Positions 16,400 through 24,013 of a stretch of DNA of 32,707 nucleotides are shown one piece after another. Made by a program: the position numbers and the translations under genes. The notes under the pieces were generated by a model. It was not told the DNA's origin, searched no databases, and was given only the letters and a program-made list of their open reading frames with translations. The stretch is from Bacteroidales bacterium (GTDB lineage Bacteria; Bacteroidota; Bacteroidia; Bacteroidales; VadinHA17), in the NCBI GenBank assembly GCA_027067975.1, contig JAMOUS010000204.1, positions 1 to 32,707 on the forward strand, read 5' to 3'. Within the stretch, counting starts at the first letter, position 1. Each line of letters opens with the position of its first letter.

Positions 16400-17872
16400 A
16401 TGTTTTTACGAATGAACAAATTATTTCGGTCACTGGTTTTTCTTTTCCTTTTTCTGGGCTTCCTCTGGTTTGGGAGTGTGTTGTGGTTCCAGTGGCGTTA
16501 TCCCCAGTTGCATTGGGATTGGTCAAGTATTGATACCGATGATTTAACTTTCCCTCCGTCGTTTTTGTGGGGGACGGCAACCTCCGCGTATCAGGTCGAA
16601 GGGGGTGATACCAACAGCCAGTGGTATCTGTGGGAACATGCAAAGGACCGACAGGGAAATCCCCGTATTCTGCACGGGGACACGTGCGGGTGGGCGTGTG
16701 ATGAGTGGAACCGTTATCCCGAAGATGTCCGGTTGATGAAAAGTTTGGGGTTGAATGCGTATCGTTTTTCGGTGGAGTGGAGCAAGATCGAACCCCGGGA
16801 AGGGGTGTTTGACCGGGAAGCGATCCTGCATTATCAGCAATTGTGTGATACTTTGCTGAAGGCGGGCATTGAACCCGTCGTCACCCTGCATCACGTCACG
16901 GACCCCATCTGGTTTGCTGAAAAGGGGGGGTGGGAGAAAGAAGAAAACATTCAGGATTTTGTAAAATTTGCCATCCATATTGTTCGAGCCCTGGGAGAGA
17001 GGGTGAGGATCTATTGCACCATCAATGAGCCGGCCGTATATGCCATGGAGTCGTATTTTTCCGGAACGTTTCCTCCCGGGAAGGAAGACCTTCGTCTGAC
17101 GGCGTTGGTGCTGCGAAACCTGCTGATCGCGCATGTTCAGACCTATCATGCGATCAAAGCTTTGCCTGGCGGAAAGGAAAAATATGTCGGCATCGTCAAG
17201 AACATCACCCTTGTCGACCCCTGGAACAAATGGTCCCTGCCCGATTGGCTTTTCAGCCGCCTTTCCGATCAGGCATTTAACGGAACGACGATCGATTTTT
17301 TCCGCACCGGTCGATTCCGTTTCTGGATGCCTGGCATGGTTTTCCTAAATTATGAGGATACTGCGGCTGTTCATTCATTGGACTTCTTTGGTCTCAACTA
17401 CTATTCTCATTATCTTTATCATTTCTCGTTTGACCCGAAGAAGGCTTTTAAGCCCAAAATCCCGGAAAATGAGATAATGACCGATATGGAATATTCTGTT
17501 TATCCAGAAGGTTTTTATCGGGCGGTCCGGCGTGTGGCTGTATTAGGGGTTCCGGTAATGGTGACGGAAAACGGGATTGCGGATGCCCGAGATGACCGTC
17601 GCGAAATGTTCATCCGCCGGCATCTTTTTGCGCTTTCCAAGGCTATACGGGAGGGATACGATGTTTGCGGATATTTTTACTGGAGTTTGCTGGACAATTT
17701 CGAATGGGCGGAAGGATACAGTAAAAAGTTCGGGCTCTATGCCATGGATCCCGTGACGCTGGAACGTACGATGCGGAATGGAGCGAGGGTTTACGGAGAA
17801 ATTGTGAGGAGGTTCAATCCTATTGCCGCTCGACCACCTTCCACAGGCAGGGTGATTGTCGATTGTGAATGA
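16400..17872 (+). CDS. Glycoside hydrolase family 1 enzyme with N-terminal membrane anchor
   Basis: 490 residues. A strongly hydrophobic segment at about 8-27 (FRSLVFLFLFLGFLWFGSVL) without a good cleavage site predicts a single membrane anchor, which is unusual because most GH1 enzymes are cytosolic. The GH1 barrel starts with FPPSFLWGTATSAYQVEGG. The acid/base Glu210 is in TINEPAVYAM and the nucleophile Glu390 in VTENG. SLLDNFEWAEGYSKKFGLY forms the C-terminal aglycone-binding signature. Family members are retaining beta-glucosidases, beta-galactosidases and relatives; specificity is not predictable here. It is downstream of a terminator, so it has its own transcript, but the neighbouring GH5 suggests a role in the same pathway. 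An alternative start is the ATG at 16412. Confidence 0.93.
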   Translation: MFLRMNKLFRSLVFLFLFLGFLWFGSVLWFQWRYPQLHWDWSSIDTDDLTFPPSFLWGTATSAYQVEGGDTNSQWYLWEHAKDRQGNPRILHGDTCGWACDEWNRYPEDVRLMKSLGLNAYRFSVEWSKIEPREGVFDREAILHYQQLCDTLLKAGIEPVVTLHHVTDPIWFAEKGGWEKEENIQDFVKFAIHIVRALGERVRIYCTINEPAVYAMESYFSGTFPPGKEDLRLTALVLRNLLIAHVQTYHAIKALPGGKEKYVGIVKNITLVDPWNKWSLPDWLFSRLSDQAFNGTTIDFFRTGRFRFWMPGMVFLNYEDTAAVHSLDFFGLNYYSHYLYHFSFDPKKAFKPKIPENEIMTDMEYSVYPEGFYRAVRRVAVLGVPVMVTENGIADARDDRREMFIRRHLFALSKAIREGYDVCGYFYWSLLDNFEWAEGYSKKFGLYAMDPVTLERTMRNGARVYGEIVRRFNPIAARPPSTGRVIVDCE

Positions 17873-17887
17873 TCATTTATTAATTTT

Positions 17888-18703
17888 ATGAGTATGAAAA
17901 TCTTACGCATTCTGTTTTTTTCGTGGTTCATCCTGGCAAGTGTCTCTTGCAGTACGGTGGAGCTTACAGGTAGAAAACAACTGAACCTCATCCCGGAGAC
18001 GGAGATGATCGCCATGAGCTTTTCACAGTATGATGAGTTCCTCAAAAGCCATGAACGGAGTCGTGATACAGAGGCGGTGGCGATGGTCAAAAGAGTGGGG
18101 GGAAGGATCGCCCAGGCGGTAGAGGAGTATTTTCGTGAGAAGGGGATGTCCGGGCGTCTGAAAGATTATCACTGGGAGTTTAATCTGGTGGAGAGTCCGG
18201 AGGTAAATGCCTGGTGTATGCCGGGAGGGAAGGTGGTCGTTTATACGGGTTTGTTGCCGGTGGCGAAGAACGACACCGGTTTGGCTGTGGTATTGGGGCA
18301 TGAGATCGCCCATGCCATCGCCCGTCATGGGAATGAGAGGATGAGTCAGCAGTTGATGGCACAGCTTGGGGGTATGGCCCTGTCGGAAGCTTTGCGGAAC
18401 AAACCGCAGGAGACCCGGCAGTTGTGGATGACGGCTTTCGGGGTGGGGGCGCAGTATGGGGTGTTGTTGCCATACAGTCGCCTCCAGGAGAGTGAGGCCG
18501 ATCACCTCGGCTTGATCTTTATGGCTCTGGCAGGATATGATCCCCATGCGGCGCTGACTTTTTGGGAGCGCATGGCGGCTGCCAGCCAGGGAACGAAGCC
18601 TCCCGAGTTCATGAGCACCCATCCTTCCGACCGTACCCGGATCCAGAACATACGCAAACTGTTGCCTGAAGTGATCCGGAAGTATTACAAACCCTCAACA
18701 TGA
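17888..18703 (+). CDS. M48-family zinc metallopeptidase, lipoprotein
   Basis: 271 residues. The signal peptide ends in ASVSC, predicting a lipoprotein on the periplasmic face of a membrane. The zinc site is HEIAH (His138-His142) with the distal Glu in LQESEADHLG. Other family features are GRKQLNLIPE near the N-terminus, NAWCMPGGKVVVYTGLL before the active site, and STHPSDRTRIQNI near the C-terminus. The arrangement matches the periplasmic M48 proteases of the LoiP/BepA (YcaL/YfgC) type, which handle outer-membrane protein quality control; it lacks the TPR part of BepA. It lies 15 bases after GH1 on the same strand and may share its transcript. Its stop is nine bases from the convergent DUF4249 gene. 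Confidence 0.94.
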   Translation: MSMKILRILFFSWFILASVSCSTVELTGRKQLNLIPETEMIAMSFSQYDEFLKSHERSRDTEAVAMVKRVGGRIAQAVEEYFREKGMSGRLKDYHWEFNLVESPEVNAWCMPGGKVVVYTGLLPVAKNDTGLAVVLGHEIAHAIARHGNERMSQQLMAQLGGMALSEALRNKPQETRQLWMTAFGVGAQYGVLLPYSRLQESEADHLGLIFMALAGYDPHAALTFWERMAAASQGTKPPEFMSTHPSDRTRIQNIRKLLPEVIRKYYKPST

Positions 18704-18712
18704 GCGCCGGGA

Positions 18713-19510
18713 TCATGGTAAAGGAGGAATGACCAACGTGTCTCGTGTGATGGTCAGCGCTCCGAAATAGCCGAGAGCACCTCCCGAGAGATTGCTGTCG
18801 GGATTGGCGGGCGTGGTGCCCGAGCCGGAAGGACTGCTCGCGTTCACTTCACTAAGGGTAAGAAGGTAACGGTATACACTCTCATCAATGCTTTGAAGTT
18901 CTGCAACGGCTGTATCGCCGGGCTGATAGGTACTGCCGAAAAGAAAGATGTTCACCTGGTTTCCGTCCACCAGTTTGTCGTCGAGCACATAAATGGCGGT
19001 GCCGGCCTGCTTGCTCTTGTACAGTCTCACCCGGTAATAGTTCCCCTTGCCGGGCGGATCCGTGAAATACATGATAATGTAATATCCCGGGTCAGAAAAG
19101 CGGGTCCCGGCGAAATATTCAACATCCAGCGAATCGATCGGTACCGGTTGAGGCATATGGCTCATGGCCCGATAAGTCATTCCGCCGGATTCCACCAGAA
19201 GGGAATAGGTGGTGCCGGGCATGCCGGTGAAGCGGTCGTTGTAGTAATAACCGCTTCGTTTTTCCGTGAAGTACCAACTGTTTCCCTTGTCGTCACTGAC
19301 GAAGACGGTTGCCCCCGTCACAGGAGGGACCGGCCCGGGAGAGTAGAAATCGGTGGTGCGGGTGATCCTCACCAGGTAGGGACCCGGGAGGTTGGTGATC
19401 TTTCCTTCAATGACAATGAGGGGATCACTCTCATGCAAAGGGAGATCGATCACCTCTTCGCACGAGACTAAAAAACTTAGGGGCAATATGAGAAGGAACT
19501 TTTTCATCAT
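18713..19510 (-). CDS. DUF4249-family lipoprotein
   Basis: 265 residues from the ATG at 19510-19508; a TTG one codon upstream is unlikely as a start. The N-terminus MMKKFLLILPLSFLVSCEE has a lipobox (LVSC). The following segment EVIDLPLHESDPLIVIEGKI and VRITRTTDFYSPG, then VTGATVFVSDDKGNSWYF and PGTTYSLLVESGGMTYRA, are typical of DUF4249. This is a beta-rich Bacteroidetes family nearly always encoded next to a TonB-dependent receptor. Its start overlaps the receptor's stop (TGATG), so the two are translationally coupled. Its role is unknown; a surface partner of the receptor is the usual inference. Confidence 0.88.
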   Translation of the reverse strand: MMKKFLLILPLSFLVSCEEVIDLPLHESDPLIVIEGKITNLPGPYLVRITRTTDFYSPGPVPPVTGATVFVSDDKGNSWYFTEKRSGYYYNDRFTGMPGTTYSLLVESGGMTYRAMSHMPQPVPIDSLDVEYFAGTRFSDPGYYIIMYFTDPPGKGNYYRVRLYKSKQAGTAIYVLDDKLVDGNQVNIFLFGSTYQPGDTAVAELQSIDESVYRYLLTLSEVNASSPSGSGTTPANPDSNLSGGALGYFGALTITRDTLVIPPLP

Positions 19511-21843
19511 CAAAACCGGAAATTGAATGTGACGGTCGGAACGATCGAGAAGAGATAGAGTTTTACCGCTTCCATACGCCGGGGGTCATTCTCTTTTGTA
19601 CGGAAGGTGATGGAATAGGCATTTTTCCGCGCGTAAAGGTTATAGATGGAAAAACTCCACGACGAGTTCCATTTCCTTTCTTTTTTGGGTCCGAGGACCG
19701 CACCGATGTCCAGGCGGTGGTAAGGAGGCATACGGTAACCGTTGCGTTCGGTGTAATAGTTGATATAAGCGTTCTCGATGAGGTATTTTCCGCTGGGGAA
19801 TGTGACGGCACTGCCGGTGTGATAGACCCAAGTGGCGGAGAGCTTCCACCGGGAGGAGAGATCGTAGATAAGGACCAGCGAGAGGTCGTGGATGCGGTCT
19901 TGCTTGGCCGGATAGACCTTGCCCTGGTTGATGGCCGGGAATTGACGCAGGGAACGGGAGAGTGTGTAGCTCAGCCATCCGTGTAAAGGGCCTTTATTCC
20001 GGCGGATCAGCAGTTCGGTCCCGTAAGCTCTTCCTTGCCCGAACACCAGTTGCGATTCCACTTCCTCGTTCAGGAGGATGTCCGCCCCGTTACGGTAGTC
20101 GATCTGATGGCGCATCTTTTTGTAATAGACCTCTAGTGAGGCTTCCAGTCCCGGGTGTTCCAGCACCAGGAAATAACCGGCAGAGACTTGCCATGCCAGC
20201 TGAGGGGCTATATTGGCCGAGCTGGGGATCCACAGGTCAAGCGGAGTGCCGGCGGTGGTGTTGGAAAGAAGATGGAGGAACTGGTGCATTCCGCAATACG
20301 AGAATTTCAGGGAAGAGACCGGCGAGATGCGAATATTCACCAGGAGCCGGGGATCCACTACCGGGTATCCCCGGATCGGTTTTCCTGCCCCGTACCAGGT
20401 GGTGTCAAGGGTGTGACCCAATGAGTCAAAAGTGTAGACATGCAAAGGCCCCAAAAGGGTGAAGTGCGCAAAACGTACCCCGTAACGAAACGTGAGCATG
20501 GGAGTGGCTTTCCATTCATGAGACAGATAGAGAGCATTTTCCCAGGCATGACGACGTTCCATCGTGGTGTCGTTGATCGGGAAATCCCCCGACGAGGTGG
20601 TCTGGCCGGGAAGAAAGACGTGAAAGTTGCTTTTGAGGCCCAGTCGGACGGTGGAACGGGATGAGACATAGAACTGAAGGTCTTCTTTCCAATTAAGATC
20701 CCGGATGAACGACCGCAGTTCGAATTCTCTGTCATTGTCGGTCACGTTGAAGTTGTAATTGTAGTTGCTGTAGATCAAGGAGGAGTTCAGGAACAGTTTT
20801 TGTGAAAAAAGATGGTTCCAACGTAGGGTCAGGGTCTGGTTTCCCCAGTCGATCCCGAATCGCTTTCTGAATTTGAAAACATCCCGGCCGAGGTATCCAG
20901 AGAGATAGACCCGGTCTCTTTTTCCCAGGCGGTAATTGGCTTTGGCATTGAAGTCGTAAAAATAGAGAGTGTTTTGATTGATATTGGTATCGGGAAGCAT
21001 CCGGACAAAGAGGTCGGCATAGGTTCGGCGTCCCGTCACCATGAAAGATCCGCGTTGGCGTGCGAAAGGTCCTTCGAGTTGAAGGTGGGAAGAGATAAGG
21101 CCGAGTCCCCCCGATCCGGAGAATTTTTTGGTATTTCCTTCTTTCATGCGAATATCAAGAACGGAAGAAAGTCTTCCTCCGTAGGCGGGAGGGATGAACC
21201 CTTTCATGATGCGGGCATCATTGATGGCATCGGAGTTAAAGACCGAAAAGAAACCCATGAGATGGGAAGCGTTGTAAACGGGAGCCTCATCCAGTAGGAT
21301 GAGATTCTGGCTGGCGTCGCCCCCCCGCACATAAAAACCGCTGGATCCTTCGTTGACGGGACTGATCCCCGGCAGCAGCTGCATGCTTTTGAGGATGTCT
21401 TGTTCGCCCAGGAGCACCGGCAAGGCCTGCACATCCCGAGTGGTAAGACGTTCCATGCCCATCTGGCTGGAGCGGATCAGGTCGGCGGTGGCTTCGCTTT
21501 TGACCACCACCTCGTCAAGTTCCTTTTCTGCGGGAAACAACTCTACATCACGGCGAAGGTTGTGGTTCAGCAACAAGGTGTCCCGTAAGGGTTGATACCC
21601 CACATATTGCCAGAGGATCACATATCGCCCGGCCGGCAGTGTGAGCGAATAAAAACCGTAGCGATTGGTGGCAGTGCCGGTGTGGAGATCGGAGGTGACC
21701 ACAGTGGCCCCGATCAATACCTCGCCGTTGTTGCCGTCGTGGACATATCCGCTGAGGGTGTACCGTTCCTGAGCGAATGCTTTTCCTCCCCAAAACATAA
21801 AGCCTCCCCAAAGCATTATCAGAAACGTTGTCGGCCTGACCAT
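19510..21843 (-). CDS. TonB-dependent receptor with carboxypeptidase-regulatory-like domain
   Basis: 777 residues. The signal peptide is at about 1-24 (FLIMLWGGFMFWGGKAFAQ). A regulatory-like Ig domain follows at about 28-105 (LSGYVHDGNNGEVLIGATVV; TNRYGFYSLTLPAGRYVI), then the TonB-box area (ELDEVVVKSEA) and the plug at about 125-235 (GEQDILKSMQLLPGISPVNE; GFYVRGGDASQNLILLDEAP; AINDARIMKGFIPPAYGGRL). A beta-barrel follows, ending in a terminal aromatic (VTFNFRF). It is smaller than SusC and has no STN domain. It is paired with the DUF4249 lipoprotein and not with a SusD, so it belongs to a different transporter class. The ligand is unknown. A well-spaced promoter lies 31-60 bases upstream on the minus strand. 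Confidence 0.94.
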   Translation of the reverse strand: MVRPTTFLIMLWGGFMFWGGKAFAQERYTLSGYVHDGNNGEVLIGATVVTSDLHTGTATNRYGFYSLTLPAGRYVILWQYVGYQPLRDTLLLNHNLRRDVELFPAEKELDEVVVKSEATADLIRSSQMGMERLTTRDVQALPVLLGEQDILKSMQLLPGISPVNEGSSGFYVRGGDASQNLILLDEAPVYNASHLMGFFSVFNSDAINDARIMKGFIPPAYGGRLSSVLDIRMKEGNTKKFSGSGGLGLISSHLQLEGPFARQRGSFMVTGRRTYADLFVRMLPDTNINQNTLYFYDFNAKANYRLGKRDRVYLSGYLGRDVFKFRKRFGIDWGNQTLTLRWNHLFSQKLFLNSSLIYSNYNYNFNVTDNDREFELRSFIRDLNWKEDLQFYVSSRSTVRLGLKSNFHVFLPGQTTSSGDFPINDTTMERRHAWENALYLSHEWKATPMLTFRYGVRFAHFTLLGPLHVYTFDSLGHTLDTTWYGAGKPIRGYPVVDPRLLVNIRISPVSSLKFSYCGMHQFLHLLSNTTAGTPLDLWIPSSANIAPQLAWQVSAGYFLVLEHPGLEASLEVYYKKMRHQIDYRNGADILLNEEVESQLVFGQGRAYGTELLIRRNKGPLHGWLSYTLSRSLRQFPAINQGKVYPAKQDRIHDLSLVLIYDLSSRWKLSATWVYHTGSAVTFPSGKYLIENAYINYYTERNGYRMPPYHRLDIGAVLGPKKERKWNSSWSFSIYNLYARKNAYSITFRTKENDPRRMEAVKLYLFSIVPTVTFNFRF

Positions 21844-21873
21844 GGCGAAAGTATGAAGGATGAAGGATCCTCA

Positions 21874-21903
21874 CAAAATTATGAGAATGGTATGCGATTC
21901 AAA
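21874..21903 (-). promoter_or_regulatory. Bacteroidetes promoter for the TonB receptor/DUF4249 operon
   Basis: On the minus strand, TTTG at 21903-21900 (-33) and TAATTTTG at 21881-21874 (-7, TAnnTTTG) are separated by 18 bases, close to the expected spacing. Transcription would begin about 25 bases before the receptor ATG at 21843. It is the only place in the window where I find both elements well spaced. Confidence 0.6.
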
Positions 21904-21961
21904 ATAAAGTTTTATTATTTTAGGCAGATTTTGAAAATGTTAAATGAAAAAAGGAAGGAAA

Positions 21962-23167
21962 ATGGCAAATGTCAAAAAGTACAAAGGTGTGATTGCGATC
22001 CTCACGGGGGGTGGGGATGTTCCGGGCTTGAACCCGGCGATCCGGGCGGTAACGATCCGGGCGAACCGGGAAGGGTACAAGGTGATCGGCCTGCGGCGCG
22101 GCTGGGCCGGCATCACCGAGATCATTCGGGATCCCAAGGCGGACAACAGCAACAATTTCATGGTCCTTACCGACGACATCGTCAACAAAGCGGGGCGTAC
22201 GGGGGGAACATTCCTTCACACTTCGCGTACCCGTCCGAGCCATATGCGCAAAGAGGATGTGCCACCACATTTACGGGACACCTATAATCAGGAGTACAAC
22301 GACTTGACTCCCGAAATTCTCAAGAATCTCGAATGGCTGGGGGTGGATTACCTCATCCCCATCGGCGGGGATGATACCCTCAGTTATGCCGTACGTCTAT
22401 ACCAGGAAGGGGTGAAGGTAGTGGCCATTCCGAAGACCATGGACAACGATGTCCCGGGAACGGACTATTGCATAGGGTTCAGTACATGTGTCACAAGGAC
22501 CATCGCCATGGCCAACAGCTTGCGTACATCGGCGGGATCTCACGAACGCATCCTTGTGATGGAGGTGTTCGGCAGGTATGCCGGTTTCACGGCGATGCTG
22601 CCGACCATGGCCGGAGCGGCCAACCGTTGTGTCATCCCGGAATACAAGTTCGATATCGACCAGTTGACGGAATTGCTTGTCGAAGACCGGAACAAGAACC
22701 CAAGTCGTTATTCGGTGGTGCTCGTCTCCGAAGGAGCAATGTTCAAAGGCGGTGAGATGGTCTTCGAAAGCCAGGAAAAAGATGCATATGGCCATGCCAA
22801 ACTCGGCGGAATCGGCGATCTGGTCTCCCGCGAGATCAAGAACCGTTCGGCCAAATACAACAAAGGCAAGACCATCAATATCATCAACCAGAAGTTGGGA
22901 TACTTGGTACGGGGTGGTGACCCCGATTCGATCGACTCGATCGTTCCCATGGCTTACGGAAACCTTGCGCTCGACCTTATCCTCTCGAAGATCCATGGCC
23001 GTCTGGTCGTCCTGAAGAACGGACGTTACGACGACGTCCCTCTTGAAGTGATCACCAGCCGGAAAAAGGTGGTGAACGTCCAGGAATATTACAATACCGA
23101 GCGTTTACGTCCATTCTATCACAGCTTCGAAATGAAGCCTTTCTTGCTCATGGCTTCCGAGATCTGA
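21962..23167 (+). CDS. pfp: 6-phosphofructokinase, pyrophosphate-dependent type by signature
   Basis: 401 residues from ATG 21962 (MANVKKYKGVIAILTGGGDV); an upstream in-frame ATG at 21944 would add MKKGRK, but that stretch (AAGGAAGG) looks like a leader. The enzyme phosphorylates fructose 6-phosphate in glycolysis. The nucleotide/PPi-binding GGGDVPGLNP is at the N-terminus, with IGGDDT at 134-139 and PKTMDNDVPG at 157-166. In ATP-dependent enzymes the residues equivalent to Asp138 and Lys158 are both Gly (GGDGS, PGTIDND); Asp and Lys at these positions mark PPi-dependent enzymes. MEVFGRYAGFTA and GYLVRGGDPDS are the other family motifs. PPi use is inferred from those two residues. A terminator follows. 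Confidence 0.9.
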   Translation: MANVKKYKGVIAILTGGGDVPGLNPAIRAVTIRANREGYKVIGLRRGWAGITEIIRDPKADNSNNFMVLTDDIVNKAGRTGGTFLHTSRTRPSHMRKEDVPPHLRDTYNQEYNDLTPEILKNLEWLGVDYLIPIGGDDTLSYAVRLYQEGVKVVAIPKTMDNDVPGTDYCIGFSTCVTRTIAMANSLRTSAGSHERILVMEVFGRYAGFTAMLPTMAGAANRCVIPEYKFDIDQLTELLVEDRNKNPSRYSVVLVSEGAMFKGGEMVFESQEKDAYGHAKLGGIGDLVSREIKNRSAKYNKGKTINIINQKLGYLVRGGDPDSIDSIVPMAYGNLALDLILSKIHGRLVVLKNGRYDDVPLEVITSRKKVVNVQEYYNTERLRPFYHSFEMKPFLLMASEI

Positions 23168-23189
23168 GGAAAAAGGGAACGAACAGGAT

Positions 23190-23233
23190 GAAAAAGACTT
23201 GTAGTATCTTTGCTGCAAGTCTTTTTCTTTTTT
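23190..23233 (+). terminator. Terminator of the phosphofructokinase gene, with the dtd -7 box as its loop
   Basis: GAAAAAGACTTGTAG at 23190-23204 pairs with CTGCAAGTCTTTTTC at 23213-23227, 15 pairs including one G-T, around the 8-base loop TATCTTTG, and a six-T run follows at 23228-23233. Stem, loop and U-tract are those of a strong intrinsic terminator. It sits 22 bases after the phosphofructokinase stop and ends three bases before the dtd ATG. Confidence 0.8.
23205..23212 (+). promoter_or_regulatory. Bacteroidetes -7 box for dtd
   Basis: TATCTTTG matches TAnnTTTG and lies 24 bases before the dtd ATG. It is exactly the loop of the upstream terminator hairpin, so promoter and terminator are superimposed. 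The dtd leader would begin with the 3' arm of the stem and so could not form the hairpin itself. Confidence 0.55.
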
Positions 23234-23236
23234 GTC

Positions 23237-23689
23237 ATGAGAACGGTAATACAAAGGGTGAAGGAAGCCTCAGTAAAAATCAACGGAGAAGTTCATGCAG
23301 TTATAGGGCGGGGTCTCCTCGTGCTGGTGGGTATTGAACATGAAGATGGAGTGGAAGATGCGGAATGGTTGGTGAAAAAAATTTCCCAACTGCGCATCTT
23401 CGATGATGATAAAGGTGTGATGAACCTCTCCGTGAATGACATCCGGGGAGAGGTGTTGGTGGTGAGCCAGTTTACTCTCCATGCCAAGACGAAAAAGGGG
23501 AACCGGCCTTCCTATGTCCGGGCAGCTCCCCCCGAGAAGGCGATTCCCCTTTACGAGGATTTCCTGAAGCAAATGGAACAACATGTCGAAGGGAACGTCA
23601 TGAGCGGTGTTTTCGGAGCCCGGATGGATGTGGCGCTCATAAATGAGGGACCGGTGACGATCCTTATCGATACCAAAAAGAAAGAATGA
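23237..23689 (+). CDS. dtd: D-aminoacyl-tRNA deacylase
   Basis: 150 residues from the ATG at 23237 (MRTVIQRVKEASVKINGEV), the universal N-terminus of DTD; upstream in-frame codons belong to the promoter/terminator. The enzyme hydrolyses D-aminoacyl-tRNAs and mischarged glycyl-tRNA(Ala) in the cytosol. The two active-site motifs are VVSQFTLHA at about residue 78 and NEGPVTILIDT near the C-terminus, the latter in the usual Gly-cis-Pro position (normally N-D/S-GPVT). NRPSYVRAAPPEKA is also family-typical. Its stop overlaps the next gene's ATG (ATGA), indicating coupling with the MazG-like gene and then deoC. Confidence 0.97.
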   Translation: MRTVIQRVKEASVKINGEVHAVIGRGLLVLVGIEHEDGVEDAEWLVKKISQLRIFDDDKGVMNLSVNDIRGEVLVVSQFTLHAKTKKGNRPSYVRAAPPEKAIPLYEDFLKQMEQHVEGNVMSGVFGARMDVALINEGPVTILIDTKKKE

Positions 23690-24012
23690 TGACCTTGAAA
23701 GAAGCCCAGGAAAGAGTGGACCTTTGGATCCGGCAGGTGGGGGTCCGTTATTTCAATGAACTGACCAATATGGCCCTGCTCACGGAAGAGGTGGGGGAAC
23801 TGGCGCGAGTGATCGCCCGGAAATACGGAGAGCAGTCGGTCAAGAAGGGCGAAAAGCTCGATTTGGCAGAGGAGATGGCCGATGTCCTCTTCGTGTTGAT
23901 CTGCTTGGCCAACCAGACCGGTGTCGATCTTACGGAGGCCCTGGAAATGAGTTTGAAGAAAAAAAGCTTGAGGGATGCCGACCGGCATCGCAATAATCCA
24001 ATGTTGAAATGA
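23686..24012 (+). CDS. MazG-like nucleotide pyrophosphohydrolase
   Basis: 108 residues, start ATG overlapping the dtd stop by four bases; a second ATG follows immediately. All-alpha MazG fold: NMALLTEEVGELARVIARK gives the EExxE metal-binding helix, and LAEEMADVLFVLICLANQTG gives the second metal-binding helix with ExxD. The family hydrolyses (d)NTPs to monophosphates and pyrophosphate, usually for pool clean-up; the specific substrate is unknown. It is a single-domain short form, unlike the two-domain E. coli MazG. It lies between dtd and deoC, with one base between its stop and the deoC start. Confidence 0.92.
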   Translation: MMTLKEAQERVDLWIRQVGVRYFNELTNMALLTEEVGELARVIARKYGEQSVKKGEKLDLAEEMADVLFVLICLANQTGVDLTEALEMSLKKKSLRDADRHRNNPMLK

Positions 24013-24013
24013 T

